A DNA stretch of 64,000 nt from Abyssibacter profundi (GTDB taxonomy: Bacteria > Pseudomonadota > Gammaproteobacteria > Nevskiales > OUC007). Position numbers and translations under genes: made by a program. Where the stretch lies: positions 28,233 through 92,232 of the forward strand of contig NZ_QEQK01000013.1 of assembly GCF_003151135.1 (NCBI RefSeq), in the 5' to 3' direction. Positions 47,331 through 59,584 of the stretch are shown one piece after another. Position 1 is the first letter of the stretch. Each line of letters starts with the position of its first letter. Under the pieces are notes generated by a model that was not told where the DNA came from, did no database searches, and saw only the letters and a list, made by a program, of their open reading frames with translations.

Positions 47331-48041
47331 TTAGAAGAACTTGTAGCGAACACCCAAGGAGATGACCGGATAAAGGTCGAAGTCGTCGGCGTCCTGCTGG
47401 AGCTCCTGTTCTTCCCGCTCCAGCGCCTCATCCAGTTCCTGTTGGCAGTCGGCGGTGGGATTGCTGCCCAGCGATCCCTGGCAGGAACCTTCGCTGCTCA
47501 GCGACACGCCGGGCGAACCCTGGAACATCACGCCGATGTCGAATTGGAAGCCGAAGCCGGTATCGGCGGCCACCGCATTGCCCCAGCCCAGGCCGGCATA
47601 GGGTGCGACACTGTCGAAATCGATGAGTGCGCTGATCGTACCGATGTCATCGGCATCGAAGCTCTGATCGCCCACCTCACAGCTGGCCTGCTCGCAGCGC
47701 GCCGAGGCGGCGATCTCGTTGCCGTTAAAGACCACACCGGCGGATAGTCGGAACGCGCCGCCCCAGGGGTGCCAGTCGGCATAGGCGGCCAACGATGAGA
47801 GATCCAGCGAGCCGTTATAGGTGAGCTCGTTACCGGAATCCTCTTCCGGCTCTGGGTCGTAGTCGTAGTCGTACTGGTTGACGCCGGCGCGGAGATTGAA
47901 TGTCTCCGTAATGCCCGTGGTCATCTCCAGGCTCAAGCCCAGCGTGCTGACGCGGGCCGCCACGCCCAGGTTGGGTTCGTAGGCATGCCCAAGCGTGGGC
48001 AGCAGCGCCAAGGCGCTGACCAGACCAAGGGTTCGAATCAT
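47331..48041 (-). CDS. Predicted outer-membrane beta-barrel protein
   Basis: 236 residues. Signal peptide MIRTLGLVSALALLPTLGHA, then alternating beta-strands (NLGVAARVSTLGLSLEMTTGI, FNLRAGVNQYDYDYD, FRLSAGVVFNGNEIA) and a C-terminal strand LYPVISLGVRYKFF ending in Phe, the outer-membrane insertion signal. An acidic helical insert (LDEALEREEQELQQDADDFD) before the last strand and four cysteines in two loops are seen in a conserved proteobacterial group without a proven function. It is alone, convergent with DUF924. Confidence 0.82.
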   Translation of the reverse strand: MIRTLGLVSALALLPTLGHAYEPNLGVAARVSTLGLSLEMTTGITETFNLRAGVNQYDYDYDPEPEEDSGNELTYNGSLDLSSLAAYADWHPWGGAFRLSAGVVFNGNEIAASARCEQASCEVGDQSFDADDIGTISALIDFDSVAPYAGLGWGNAVAADTGFGFQFDIGVMFQGSPGVSLSSEGSCQGSLGSNPTADCQQELDEALEREEQELQQDADDFDLYPVISLGVRYKFF

Positions 48042-48142
48042 CTTGTTACTCCGCTGAAGGTGCGTATCAAAGCGTCGGAGTGCGTCAGGCACTGGCCTGT
48101 CCCCTGTCCGACGTTGTGGTCGCCGTCTAAGCGACCGCCTGA

Positions 48143-49036
48143 TCATCCCATGCGCCTTGACGACGAAACCACCGGCCAGCGGTCGACGGCATCGGCAAAA
48201 CGGTGAGCGGCGTCACGCTGCATGCGGAAATACAGTGAAGGCTCAATCAGTTCCAATTCGATGAGGCGCGGCTGTTGGCCCTGGTCCATCAGAAAATCAA
48301 CGCGGGCATACAGCAGTTTCGACGGAGCCTGCGCCAGCGCGCGTTCGGCCAACGCCTGCAATACGCCGGGGGGCTCGTCGGCCAGAATCTCGGCGCCGTG
48401 CTCTTCCTGCACGCGGAAATCCCCCGGTTTGGGGCATTTGCGAATGGCGTGGGAGTACTGGCCGCCAAAATAGAACAAGGACCATTCGCCCAGCTCGGTC
48501 ACCGAGCGCAGAAACGGTTGGATCATGCAGGCGCGGCTGGCGAATACCGCCGTGAGCTGCTCGGACTGGTCACCCCATGATGCCTGTGCCAGCCGATAGG
48601 TGTGGTCGGCATTGGCGCTGACCTGGGGTTTGATCACCAGCTCGTCGCAGTCGAAGGCTTTAAAGGCGGCCGCGATGTCACCGGGCGTGGCGCCCGGATC
48701 ATGCCAGCGGGTTGGCACGATGGGCACGCCGGCCTGCGCCAGGTCCAGCAGGTAGCGCTTGCTCAGATTCCAGCGAACCACCGCGAGGCTATTGGCCAGG
48801 CTCGCCGAACTGGCGTCGATTGTGGCGAGAACATCGAGAAACGCCTGTGGTGCCTGCTGGTAATCCCAGGGCGTGCGAATGATCACCAGATCAAAATCAT
48901 CCCAGCGCGGGCCGCTGCGCCAAGGCACCTCGGTGACCTGGTGGCCGCGGGCACGCAGCTCGGCGTGCATGAGCGGATCGTCGATGACGAAATCGTCGGG
49001 CGCATCCAGCGTCAGACAGGCGATGGCCAGGCTCAT
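48143..49036 (-). CDS. ATP-grasp domain protein (glutathione-synthetase/RimK-like)
   Basis: 297 residues. N-terminal Rossmann-like part (SLAIACLTLDAPDDFV...DFDLVIIRTPWDYQQ), then ATP-grasp segments: LSKRYLLDLAQAGVPIVPT, ELVIKPQVSANADHTYRL, MIQPFLRSV...EWSLFYFGGQYSHAIRKCP and LYARVDFLMDQGQQPRLIELELIEPSLYF, which carries the metal-binding acidic residues. Such enzymes join a carboxylate to an amine or thiol using ATP; the substrate is unknown. ATG overlaps the LysE-type stop by 3 bases. Confidence 0.85.
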   Translation of the reverse strand: MSLAIACLTLDAPDDFVIDDPLMHAELRARGHQVTEVPWRSGPRWDDFDLVIIRTPWDYQQAPQAFLDVLATIDASSASLANSLAVVRWNLSKRYLLDLAQAGVPIVPTRWHDPGATPGDIAAAFKAFDCDELVIKPQVSANADHTYRLAQASWGDQSEQLTAVFASRACMIQPFLRSVTELGEWSLFYFGGQYSHAIRKCPKPGDFRVQEEHGAEILADEPPGVLQALAERALAQAPSKLLYARVDFLMDQGQQPRLIELELIEPSLYFRMQRDAAHRFADAVDRWPVVSSSRRMG

Positions 49037-49671
49037 GTGAGCTGCCCCAGGGCCGATCCGATGAGTTGTGCAGCCAGCAGGACCAGAACCGCCCCCATTC
49101 CACGATCGATGAGATGGGCCCGGCGCAGAAACCAGCGCCGTGGTGCCGAAGCCGTGAACACCAGCGAGACCAGGCTGAACCAGGCCGCAGTCGATAGGCA
49201 CAGCCAAACCCCCAGCCCCCCCTGCAGCCAGAGCGGCTGGCCGGGCCCGACCACGACGGTGAACAGGGCGAGAAAAAACAGGGTGGCCTTGGGGTTGAGC
49301 ACATTGGTCACCCAGCCCAGCCGCAGGCTTTGCCAGGCGGTCTGCGCCTGTCGGCCGTTGCCCACGCTGGTTTCATCACTGGGCTGGGCCCGCAGTGCAT
49401 GCCAGGCGATCCACAGCAGATAGGCCGCTCCGGCCAGTTGGATGACGCCCATGAGCCAGGGTGTCTGGCTGATGACCAAGGCGATACCCAGCAAGGCGTA
49501 GCAGACGTGGACGGCGATGCCGAGCCCGATGCCCAGGCTGGTCCACAGCGCGGGGCCGCGGCCCTGGGTCATGGCCTGACGCAGCACCACGGCAAAGTCG
49601 GGGCCGGGGCTGGCCACGGCCAGGGCATGGGCCACGATGACGGTCATGGCCACTTGAATCGGGTCGGACAC
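49033..49671 (-). CDS. LysE/RhtB family amino-acid exporter
   Basis: 212 residues from GTG 49671 (GTG 49677 is an alternative). Hallmarks: HALAVASPGPDFAVVLRQAMTQGRGPALWTSLGIGLGIAVHV and WVTNVLNPKATLFFLALF, with about six membrane helices. Family members export lysine, threonine, homoserine and similar. Upstream sequence in this frame continues open into the neighbouring lipoprotein gene only because that gene is frameshifted. It is coupled to the ATP-grasp gene. Confidence 0.9.
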   Translation of the reverse strand: MSDPIQVAMTVIVAHALAVASPGPDFAVVLRQAMTQGRGPALWTSLGIGLGIAVHVCYALLGIALVISQTPWLMGVIQLAGAAYLLWIAWHALRAQPSDETSVGNGRQAQTAWQSLRLGWVTNVLNPKATLFFLALFTVVVGPGQPLWLQGGLGVWLCLSTAAWFSLVSLVFTASAPRRWFLRRAHLIDRGMGAVLVLLAAQLIGSALGQLT

Positions 49672-49724
49672 GGGCACTGCGCCAGAGAATCGGCCGGCTA
49701 TTGTGCGGTGCTGTGCGCGGCGCG

Positions 49725-50760
49725 TCAGCCAGGCGGCCCTGCAGGTTGTCGGGCCGTGTCCCAGCGGGCGCCGCAACCGGACAGTTCGCGGTCCTCGAAC
49801 CGTACGACCACGGTGCGCGGCCAGCGCGCACCGGACATGGCGTCGGTACAGGGGGTTTCCGCGACGTCGATGCGCAGGTCGCCTGACCCGCTTTGCGTGC
49901 GGTAATGCCAGCCACCGGCCACCGGCCACCGGTTTGACCTGAGCCGGTGGCGCGACGATGACCTCGCTGCCGTAGTCAGCGACCAAGGTGACCCGGTCGT
50001 CGGGCACGATGGTCAAGAACCAGCCCGGCTCCTGCCCGACCGCATAGACGCTGGCACCGGCCAAGCGGGCTGCAGCCATTCGCGAACCGGCCGGACGCTC
50101 CTGACAGGCGCGGACCTGTTCGTCGACGTCCAGCCGGGCGGATTGGCCATGTGACCAAAAGCGATGGCCGGCGTCGTCGCGATACTGCGTGCCCGAGGCG
50201 GCGGGCACACGTGGCAGTTGCAGGGGTGTATGGGTTGCTCCGTACACGGTCACGCTGGCCCCCTGATGCTGAACGATGACTTCCACCGGACCGCAGGCGT
50301 AGGCGGTGATGACCGGCGAGTCGGACTGGCTGGTTGGTTGCTGCGGGCTGATCTGCAGATCAATCGGTACGGAGGTCTCCCCGATCGGTAGCGGTGCGGG
50401 GCTGCGGCTGACGTGTGTGAGCTCGCCGTTGCGGGTGCGGGCCCGGGCGTCCAGCACGTAGCGCTGATCAGCGGCCAGGTCCGCAGGTGCATAGACCAAC
50501 GAGAAGGCATACGGCGGAGCGCCGGCGGGCTGCAACGTCGTGACAGCCACTGCAGACGCCTCCGGGCGGGCGGGGCGCAGCCGGACTTCGATGGTGGCCC
50601 CGTCATGCAGGCCGTGTCCGTCGCTGGTGCGGATCTCACCGAACAGATTGATCCGCTGCGGGTCGGCCGCGGGTGGGGCTGAGTCGGCGCCACGATGACA
50701 GCCCGACAGCCAGGCTGCCGCCAGCAGCAGTGCGGTCAATCCAGGGTGGAATCGAAACAT
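49725..50760 (-). pseudogene. YbaY-MliC-COG3650-type lipoprotein, frameshifted by a third copy of a 7-bp repeat
   Basis: Starts at ATG 50760 with a lipoprotein signal (MFRFHPGLTALLLAAAWLSGC). Domains in order: a YbaY-like beta domain (INLFGEIRTSDGHGLHDGATIEVRL), an MliC-like lysozyme-inhibitor domain (YACGPVEVIV...FWSHGQSARLDVD) and a C-terminal domain with AVGQEPGWFLTIVPDD. At 49912-49932 the frame shifts: as read, it leaves the domain and runs on into the LysE frame. With one 7-bp unit fewer, the same DNA reads VAGGWHYRTQ...ETPCTDAMSGARWPRT...LSGCGARWD and stops at 49725, completing the family motif CxDxMSG...GC. The intact form would have 342 residues. Either switched off by slippage, recently mutated, or a sequencing error. 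Confidence 0.82.
49912..49932. repeat. Three tandem copies of the heptamer CCACCGG
   Basis: CCACCGG at 49912-49918, 49919-49925 and 49926-49932, exact. Seven is not a multiple of three, so gain or loss of a unit switches the reading frame of the lipoprotein gene. Two copies would give an intact protein. Confidence 0.95.
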
Positions 50761-50820
50761 GGGCGGCACCGGGATGCGATGGGAAAGCCTGCTGCTTGGG
50801 CAGGCGCTGCCGCCGCAAGT

Positions 50821-52302
50821 TCACTCGCTGCGCACGCGCGCCACGGCCTCCTGCCAACCGGCATAGAGCGCATCCACCGACTCGGGTGAGGCGTCGGGCC
50901 GGAAGCGTCGGTCCTCGCCCCAAAGCGCTGCGATGTCGTCCAGCGAGTCGTAAACGCCAGCATGCAGACCGGCCAGGAAGGCCGCGCCCAGCGCGGTGGT
51001 CTCCGTAATCTGCGGGCGCACAACCGGCAACTGCAGGATGTCGGCCTGGAACTGGCACAGCCAGTTGTTGGCGACCATGCCGCCGTCGACGCGAAGTTCA
51101 ACGGCATCCAGCGCATCAGCTTTCATGGCCTCCATCAGGTCCCGGGTCTGGTAGCTCACCGATTCCAGCGCTGCGCGTGCGAAATGGGCGATGCCCGTAC
51201 CTCGGCTTAGGCCGAGCACCGCGCCACGCGCATCGGGGTCCCAATACGGGGCGCCCAGGCCTGCAAAGGCAGGCACCAAATAAACCCCATCGTTACCTTC
51301 CAGCGACTCGGCCAGCGCCTGGGTATCCGGTGCGGCATCAATAATTTTCAGCGCATCCCGCAGCCACTGTACGGCGGCTCCGGCAATGAAAATGGAGCCT
51401 TCCAGCGCATAAGTCGTCGTGCCGTTGAGGCGGTAGGCCACCGTGGTCAACAGCCGATTCTTGGACTGGACGAATTGCTCTCCAATGTTCTGCACCATGA
51501 AGCAGCCGGTGCCGTAGGTGTTCTTGACCATGCCGGGCGAGAAGCAGGCCTGCCCGATGGTGGCGGCCTGCTGATCGCCGGCCACACCGCCAACGGTCAC
51601 CGGGGCGCCCAGCAGTTCGGGCTCGATCACGCCGAACTCGGCGGTGGATTCCAGCACCTTTGGCATCATCGCCTCGGGTACGTCAAAGAAGCGCAGCAGG
51701 TCTGGGTCCCAGCGCTGCTCGACGATATTGAATAGGTTGGTCCGCGCCGCATTGCCAATGTCGGTGACATGGCGCTGGCCCCCGGTCAGCTTGTAAATCA
51801 GCCAGCTGTCGATGGTCCCGAACGCCAGGTCGCCCTGCTCGGCGCGCGCCCGCGCGCCCTCCACATGGTCCAGAATCCAGGCGATCTTGGTGGCCGAGAA
51901 ATAGGGATCAAGCAGCAGTCCACTGCGGGCATTCAGCCAAGCATCGGTGTCATCCTCACGCAGTTCCCGGCAGCGGTCTGCGGTGCGCCGATCCTGCCAG
52001 ACGATGGCGTTGTGGATGGGCTGTCCGGTCTTGCGATCCCAGACGACCGTGGTCTCACGCTGGTTGGTGATGCCGCAGCCGGCCAGTTCCGATGCCTCGA
52101 TGCCTACGCGCTCCAGCACTTCGCGACAGACTTTGACGGTGTCGCTCCAGATGACCTCGGCATCGTGTTCCACCCAGCCGCCCTGGGGGTAGATTTGTTC
52201 GAATTCGGTCTGGGCCGACTCGAGTATGCGTCCGGACTCATCGAAGATGATCGCGCGTGTGCTGGTCGTGCCCTGGTCAATGGCCAATAGCTTGGTGCTC
52301 AC
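50821..52302 (-). CDS. glpK: Glycerol kinase
   Basis: 493 residues. Phosphorylates glycerol to glycerol-3-phosphate. It begins [24 protein letters not shown], the phosphate-binding DxGTT motif of the FGGY family, followed by [11 protein letters not shown] and [12 protein letters not shown]. The glycerol-site and second ATP domain include [22 protein letters not shown] and [19 protein letters not shown]. No glpF or glpD lies next to it. It is divergent from a DUF547 gene with 88 bases between. Confidence 0.97.
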   Translation of the reverse strand: MSTKLLAIDQGTTSTRAIIFDESGRILESAQTEFEQIYPQGGWVEHDAEVIWSDTVKVCREVLERVGIEASELAGCGITNQRETTVVWDRKTGQPIHNAIVWQDRRTADRCRELREDDTDAWLNARSGLLLDPYFSATKIAWILDHVEGARARAEQGDLAFGTIDSWLIYKLTGGQRHVTDIGNAARTNLFNIVEQRWDPDLLRFFDVPEAMMPKVLESTAEFGVIEPELLGAPVTVGGVAGDQQAATIGQACFSPGMVKNTYGTGCFMVQNIGEQFVQSKNRLLTTVAYRLNGTTTYALEGSIFIAGAAVQWLRDALKIIDAAPDTQALAESLEGNDGVYLVPAFAGLGAPYWDPDARGAVLGLSRGTGIAHFARAALESVSYQTRDLMEAMKADALDAVELRVDGGMVANNWLCQFQADILQLPVVRPQITETTALGAAFLAGLHAGVYDSLDDIAALWGEDRRFRPDASPESVDALYAGWQEAVARVRSE

Positions 52303-52390
52303 GCTGGTCTCCTTGTATGTTGGCTGTTCGGTGCAAAACCTTGCACGACGACCCGGTCCAATTGAGCAAATGCACAGCCGGAGTTCAAGA

Positions 52391-55087
<2,697 letters not shown>

Positions 55088-55109
<22 letters not shown>

Positions 55110-55429
55110 CGGTCGGGCTCGAACCGGGGTGTGCAAACCGCCAGAAAGCACAGCTGCGAGCCCCCGGTATTGCGAATCCGCTGGCGTTGGCCCGGCGGGA
55201 TTTGCACCACATCACCGGGGCCGACGGCGCGTGCCGGTGCGTCACCGACTTCGACCAGGCCGGCGCCTTCGAGCAGGATGTAGCGCTCGTGGATGCCATG
55301 AAGGCGGTGCCATCGGGTCTGGCCGCCGGTCGGCACGCGGGCCTGGGCGACCGAGACGGCCGGATCATCTGCGCAATTTAGGTGCTCGAGAATGTAGCAC
55401 CCCTCTTCGAACCAATATTCCGATGTCAT
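55088..55429 (-). CDS. Single-domain cupin protein
   Basis: 113 residues with both cupin motifs: TRWHRLHGIHERYILLEGAGLVEVGD (metal His and Glu) and GPGDVVQIPPGQRQRIRNTGGSQLCFLAVCTPRF. Small cupins of this kind often bind metal and small acids or sugars; no function can be given. It converges on aroE, sharing 22 bases, and is divergent from the diguanylate cyclase. Confidence 0.85.
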
Positions 55430-55529
55430 TGAAGCGTCTCCCGCCCAGTCGGTATCAAGCGGGTGAGTCTGCGACCTGCCGGGTGTCTTTGTCAGGGAAG
55501 GTTAACGAGAAAGCGACACGGTCTATGGT

Positions 55530-57320
55530 ATGCAAAGCCCTGGAGAGGGGGTTCCGCTCCGACAGGGGGGTGAGTTGAGCGAATTGATGGGGGAATCGGC
55601 ACCCCAAAGCAACCGGGGACGCATTGCGGCCTGGTTGCGCCGGGAATTGTCGGGGGATGATCTGCGGTCGCAGATCACCCTGGCGATTGCCGTGGCGGCA
55701 ATGGTGCCGATGATCATCGCAGTTTGCGTGGTCGTGACATACCAAGGGATTCAGCAACGGGGAGCTGCGGCGAACGAAGTCGAGACTTCGGTGCGCCTGG
55801 GGGCCACGGCGTTGGACGAGTACCTTGCGCGGCACATGCTGGCCATCGAGTCGCTGGGCCGTGAACTCGAGGCGCTGGAGCTTGCGGATGCGGCACTGGA
55901 TCGCGCGCTGCTTGATGTGCATGCGGTCTACGACAGCTTTCGTTCCATGGCGCTGATTGATCGCCAGGGCATGATCGTGGCCGCGACCGAGCGGGGTACC
56001 GACGGCATCGTGCCGGCGGCCGAGCGCCTGGGCCAGGCTGTTTGGGACAGGGATTATTTCCGGCATGCATTGAGCGACGCCGGAGTGCAGGTTTCCGGAA
56101 TCTTCGTCGACGATCTGGTGGCTGCCGAGCCGCTGGTGGCGCTGTCCCGGAGCGTGAATGTGGCCGGCGAGCCCGCCTACGTGATCAAGGGGTCGATGGA
56201 TGCGGCCAGCCTCGTGCACCGCGTGCAGGGCCAGGTGGTCACGCCCACCATTTGCATCGCCATTGTCGACGGGCTGCGTCAGATCGTCGGCACCACCAAG
56301 CCCGACCGCTGGCCCGCGATGAGCCCGGCGCCCGAGCAATGGTTTGCGCCATCTCGTGAAAGCGCTCATGCGGTGCGGTCGGTGGCGGGCGACTGGCAGG
56401 TTGTCGGCGGTCTGGTGCAGGAGTCAACCGGCTGGCGAAACTCGCAAACCACGCAGCTGGTTGCCTTGTCGACCCTGCTCATGGGCTTGATCGTGGCGTA
56501 TCTCGTGGGGCGGTGGATTGCCGGTCGTGTGAACGGACCCGTGACGGCGCTGATTGCGGAGCTGCGCCAACTAGACCTGGAGACGCTGAGCGAGGCGGAG
56601 CTCTCCGACCCCGAGCTGGACTGGCCGACGGAAATCCGCGTGCTAAGGCGCAAGTTCCTGACCCTGCTGGTCAAGATGATTCGCGCGCGGGACAGTCAGA
56701 AGGAGTTGCTGGCGCAATCCGAAGAGCTGCGCTTTGCCCTGCACGATGAGGTGATGAGCCGGCAGGCGATCATCCAGGAGAAAACCGTGGCGCTGGAGCG
56801 CGCCAATCAGACTCTGGAACGACTGGCCCGCATCGACGGGCTGACCGGGCTTTGCAATCGTCGGGTGTTCGACGAGGAGTTGACCCGTAGCTGGCGCGCC
56901 GCGGTGCGAGACCATCAGCCGCTAAGCGTGGTGCTCATTGATGTCGATCACTTCAAGGCTTACAACGATCACTACGGTCATTTGATTGGCGATGATTGCC
57001 TGCGGGCGGTCGGACGTGTGTTGGAGGACTCGGCGCGGCGTCCCGGTGATCTAGCGGCGCGATTCGGCGGCGAGGAGTTTGCGCTGCTGTTGCCCAAGAC
57101 GGACCTGGCGGGGGCGATCAGAATTGGTCAGATCGTGGTGGACCAGGTCCGCGAGCTGCAGATTGAGCACGCCAAGGTCCCGCTGGGCTGTGTCACCATT
57201 TCCGCGGGTGTGGCGCAGGCCGAGACCGATGATCACGCCAGCCCGGACAAGCTGCTTAGCGCTGCCGATGCCCAGCTCTACGTGGCCAAGGAGTCCGGGC
57301 GAAACCGCTGTGTCGGGTAG
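55530..57320 (+). CDS. Membrane-bound diguanylate cyclase with extracytoplasmic sensor domain
   Basis: 596 residues if started at 55530; ATG 55587 (577 residues) is also possible and neither has a strong ribosome site. TM1 SQITLAIAVAAMVPMIIAVCVVV, an extracytoplasmic Cache-like domain (about 75-295, with VWDRDYFRHAL), TM2 LVALSTLLMGLIVAYLVG, a coiled-coil linker, then GGDEF from about 430. The active site is ARFGGEEFALLL, and RPGD five residues upstream is the inhibitory I-site. It makes cyclic di-GMP, which controls attachment and motility. Confidence 0.93.
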   Translation: MQSPGEGVPLRQGGELSELMGESAPQSNRGRIAAWLRRELSGDDLRSQITLAIAVAAMVPMIIAVCVVVTYQGIQQRGAAANEVETSVRLGATALDEYLARHMLAIESLGRELEALELADAALDRALLDVHAVYDSFRSMALIDRQGMIVAATERGTDGIVPAAERLGQAVWDRDYFRHALSDAGVQVSGIFVDDLVAAEPLVALSRSVNVAGEPAYVIKGSMDAASLVHRVQGQVVTPTICIAIVDGLRQIVGTTKPDRWPAMSPAPEQWFAPSRESAHAVRSVAGDWQVVGGLVQESTGWRNSQTTQLVALSTLLMGLIVAYLVGRWIAGRVNGPVTALIAELRQLDLETLSEAELSDPELDWPTEIRVLRRKFLTLLVKMIRARDSQKELLAQSEELRFALHDEVMSRQAIIQEKTVALERANQTLERLARIDGLTGLCNRRVFDEELTRSWRAAVRDHQPLSVVLIDVDHFKAYNDHYGHLIGDDCLRAVGRVLEDSARRPGDLAARFGGEEFALLLPKTDLAGAIRIGQIVVDQVRELQIEHAKVPLGCVTISAGVAQAETDDHASPDKLLSAADAQLYVAKESGRNRCVG

Positions 57321-57408
57321 TCGCAGCGGCGTTGCTCCGGGTCGGACACATGGCCTGGCACAGGCGGGTAGTTCACACTGCTGATCACGACCCAGGCTAC
57401 GGTCCCTC

Positions 57409-58299
57409 ATGGACATTCTGCGCACCCCAGAAGAGCGCTTCGATGCGCTGCCCGACTTCCCGTTTCAACCGCAGTACGCCCAGGTGGCAGGCCTGCGCCT
57501 GCATTACCTGGACGAAGGGCCGCGCGATGCGGCGCCTGTGCTGCTGCTCCACGGTGAACCGACCTGGAGCTACCTCTACCGCTTCATGATTCCGCCATTG
57601 GTTGCCGCGGGACACCGGGTGCTGGCCCCAGACCTGATCGGATTCGGGCGCTCGGACAAGCCATCGGCTGCGACGGATTACAGCTACGCAGCCCAGGTCG
57701 GTTGGATGACCGACTGGCTGGTGCAACTGGATCTTGGCGACCTCGCCCTGTTCTGTCAGGACTGGGGCTCGCTCATCGGCTTGCGACTGGCCGCCGAGCA
57801 GGCGGATCGCTTTCGCGCCATCGTGCTGTCCAATGGCGGCCTGCCAACGGGCGATCAGTCCATGCCGCCGGCGTTTCGGGCCTGGCAGCGCTTTGCGCGC
57901 CATTCACCGGTGTTTCCCATCGGTCGCATCGTGGCCTCGGGGACGCGCCGCCGGCTCAGCCCGGCCGAGCGAGCTGCCTATGACGCACCGTTTCCGGATC
58001 GCAGCTTCAAGACCGCAGCGCGTCTGCTGCCCTCGCTGGTCCCGACCACGCCGGACGACCCTGCCGCGGCAGCCAACCGCCAGGCCTGGGCGGCGCTGGG
58101 CGAGTGGACCAAGCCCTTCCTGACCTGCTTTTCGACCGGTGATCCCATCACCCGTGGCGGCGACCGCGCCTGGCATGCGCATGTCCCGGGTGCCCGGCGG
58201 CTGAGCCACCAGCGAATACCGGGCGGTCACTTCGTGCAAGAGGACCAGGGCGCCAGGCTTGCCTCGATCATCGACGACCTGCTGGCGGGGCGTTTGTAG
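57409..58299 (+). CDS. Haloalkane dehalogenase (DhlA-like subfamily)
   Basis: 296 residues. Alpha/beta hydrolase starting MDILRTPEERFDALPDFPF, typical of subfamily I. HGEPTWSYLYR (Glu50 region of the halide pocket), nucleophile in LFCQDWGSLIGLRLA (Asp118, next to halide-binding Trp119), acid in STGDPITRGG and catalytic His274 in PGGHFVQEDQG. Hydrolyses carbon-halogen bonds; natural substrate unknown. Stands alone 88 bases after the cyclase gene. Confidence 0.88.
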   Translation: MDILRTPEERFDALPDFPFQPQYAQVAGLRLHYLDEGPRDAAPVLLLHGEPTWSYLYRFMIPPLVAAGHRVLAPDLIGFGRSDKPSAATDYSYAAQVGWMTDWLVQLDLGDLALFCQDWGSLIGLRLAAEQADRFRAIVLSNGGLPTGDQSMPPAFRAWQRFARHSPVFPIGRIVASGTRRRLSPAERAAYDAPFPDRSFKTAARLLPSLVPTTPDDPAAAANRQAWAALGEWTKPFLTCFSTGDPITRGGDRAWHAHVPGARRLSHQRIPGGHFVQEDQGARLASIIDDLLAGRL

Positions 58300-58428
58300 G
58301 CCTGGGCTGACACTTCGTTCAGTCTTCACTAACAGCCGGATCGGCTCCGGGCCGACGGACAGCGATCTCCGCGTCTTCCAGACTGGTGTGCCATAACCAC
58401 AACAGTCCGGTTCGGACGGAGACTCGCC

Positions 58429-59424
58429 ATGACAGTGCTCACCTCGATTCGCCGCGCAGGCGTGACCCTGGGCCTTGCGGCCGCGATTGCAACCGCAGGC
58501 TGCTCTTCGGGAGGGGGCGAATCCAGCCCCACCGCGGTCCCGGTGCAAGATTCGCTGGACACGCTGATTGGCGGGGAGCCGCTGGATCAGCTGCAAATCG
58601 CTCTCGATACCCTGCTGGCCGAACAGATTGCCGCGAATCTGCCCAGCGACGCGGGCGGCCGGGTGCTGAGCAAGCTGTCCGATGTGCTGCTCACACTGGT
58701 GGAGGCGCCTGACGAATTGCTGGAGGCCTTGCTGCTGTCCGGCACCTTGTTAACCGAGGGCGAAGCCGATCCCGCGGTCTACCAGATGCTGCTCACCGAC
58801 ACGGGCCAGGAGATGATTGCGCATGTGCAGGGCGCCGTATTCGACCTGGCCGGCGTGTTGCTCGACGCCTCGGGGTCCGGGGCTGGTGATCCGGTGAGCG
58901 AGCTGGCGGGAGAACTGGTCGCCCTGTCAGACCTGCTCAACGATCCGGCCGCGGTCGCGGACCTATCCACCGTGCTCGAGCCCCTGGCGGGCGCCGTGGA
59001 CGCCCTGGAGCTGCTCGATGCCGCTGATCTGGCGATTCCGGAATCAGGCCAGGCTGCGGTGGACACCGCACTGGACATGGTGACCGGTAGTTTGGGTCAG
59101 GTCACCGGCTTGCTGGCCGGCTTGTCGGATGCCGATTCGCCGGCCCAGGCGTTGTTGCAACCCATCGAAGGCTTGTTGTCAGGTCTGCTCGAGGCGGCGC
59201 CCGACCTGGAGAGCATTGTGGCCGCGCTGCCGGAGCGTCTGGGATTCGACCCGGTCACGGCCACGCTGGGACTGGTGGGCACGCTGTCCGGCTTACTCGA
59301 TACCGAGGGTGTGCTCCACCGCGTGAGTGGGCTGATCAGCCCGTTGATCGCCGTGCTGGGTCCGCTGACGGGCCGCTTGTCACCGCTGCTTTGCGGGGTC
59401 TTGCCCCTCTGCGACGAGGGCTAG
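58429..59424 (+). CDS. Predicted lipoprotein, tandem paralogue A (unrecognised family)
   Basis: 331 residues. Lipoprotein signal with AIATAGC (Cys near 24). The rest is a leucine-rich, acidic helical pattern without a domain I know (DTLIGGEPLDQLQIALDTLL; EAPDELLEALLLSG; TEGEADPAVYQMLLTDTG) and ends LLCGVLPLCD plus EG. The next gene shares the same blocks in the same order, so the two arose by tandem duplication. The two Cys of the C-terminal LCGxLPLC are kept in both. Function unknown. Confidence 0.78.
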   Translation: MTVLTSIRRAGVTLGLAAAIATAGCSSGGGESSPTAVPVQDSLDTLIGGEPLDQLQIALDTLLAEQIAANLPSDAGGRVLSKLSDVLLTLVEAPDELLEALLLSGTLLTEGEADPAVYQMLLTDTGQEMIAHVQGAVFDLAGVLLDASGSGAGDPVSELAGELVALSDLLNDPAAVADLSTVLEPLAGAVDALELLDAADLAIPESGQAAVDTALDMVTGSLGQVTGLLAGLSDADSPAQALLQPIEGLLSGLLEAAPDLESIVAALPERLGFDPVTATLGLVGTLSGLLDTEGVLHRVSGLISPLIAVLGPLTGRLSPLLCGVLPLCDEG

Positions 59425-59584
59425 AAATCCCAGCCTGGTGGGCCTGGCGTCCCGTCGTGATCCTGACTTCACGGCTGGGCGCCAAATTGCCACCGCCCGT
59501 CAGTCTAGTGAAGGGAATGTGAAGCCGATAGGCCGACACTTTCAGCACCAACTGAACGCACAGACTGGAGCTTGGAGGCTCACC

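Noticed and set aside
49033..50769. A natural lipoprotein-LysE fusion protein
   Set aside because: Removing one 7-bp unit restores the conserved lipoprotein ending with its own stop, so the fusion is a consequence of the repeat and not a designed two-domain protein.
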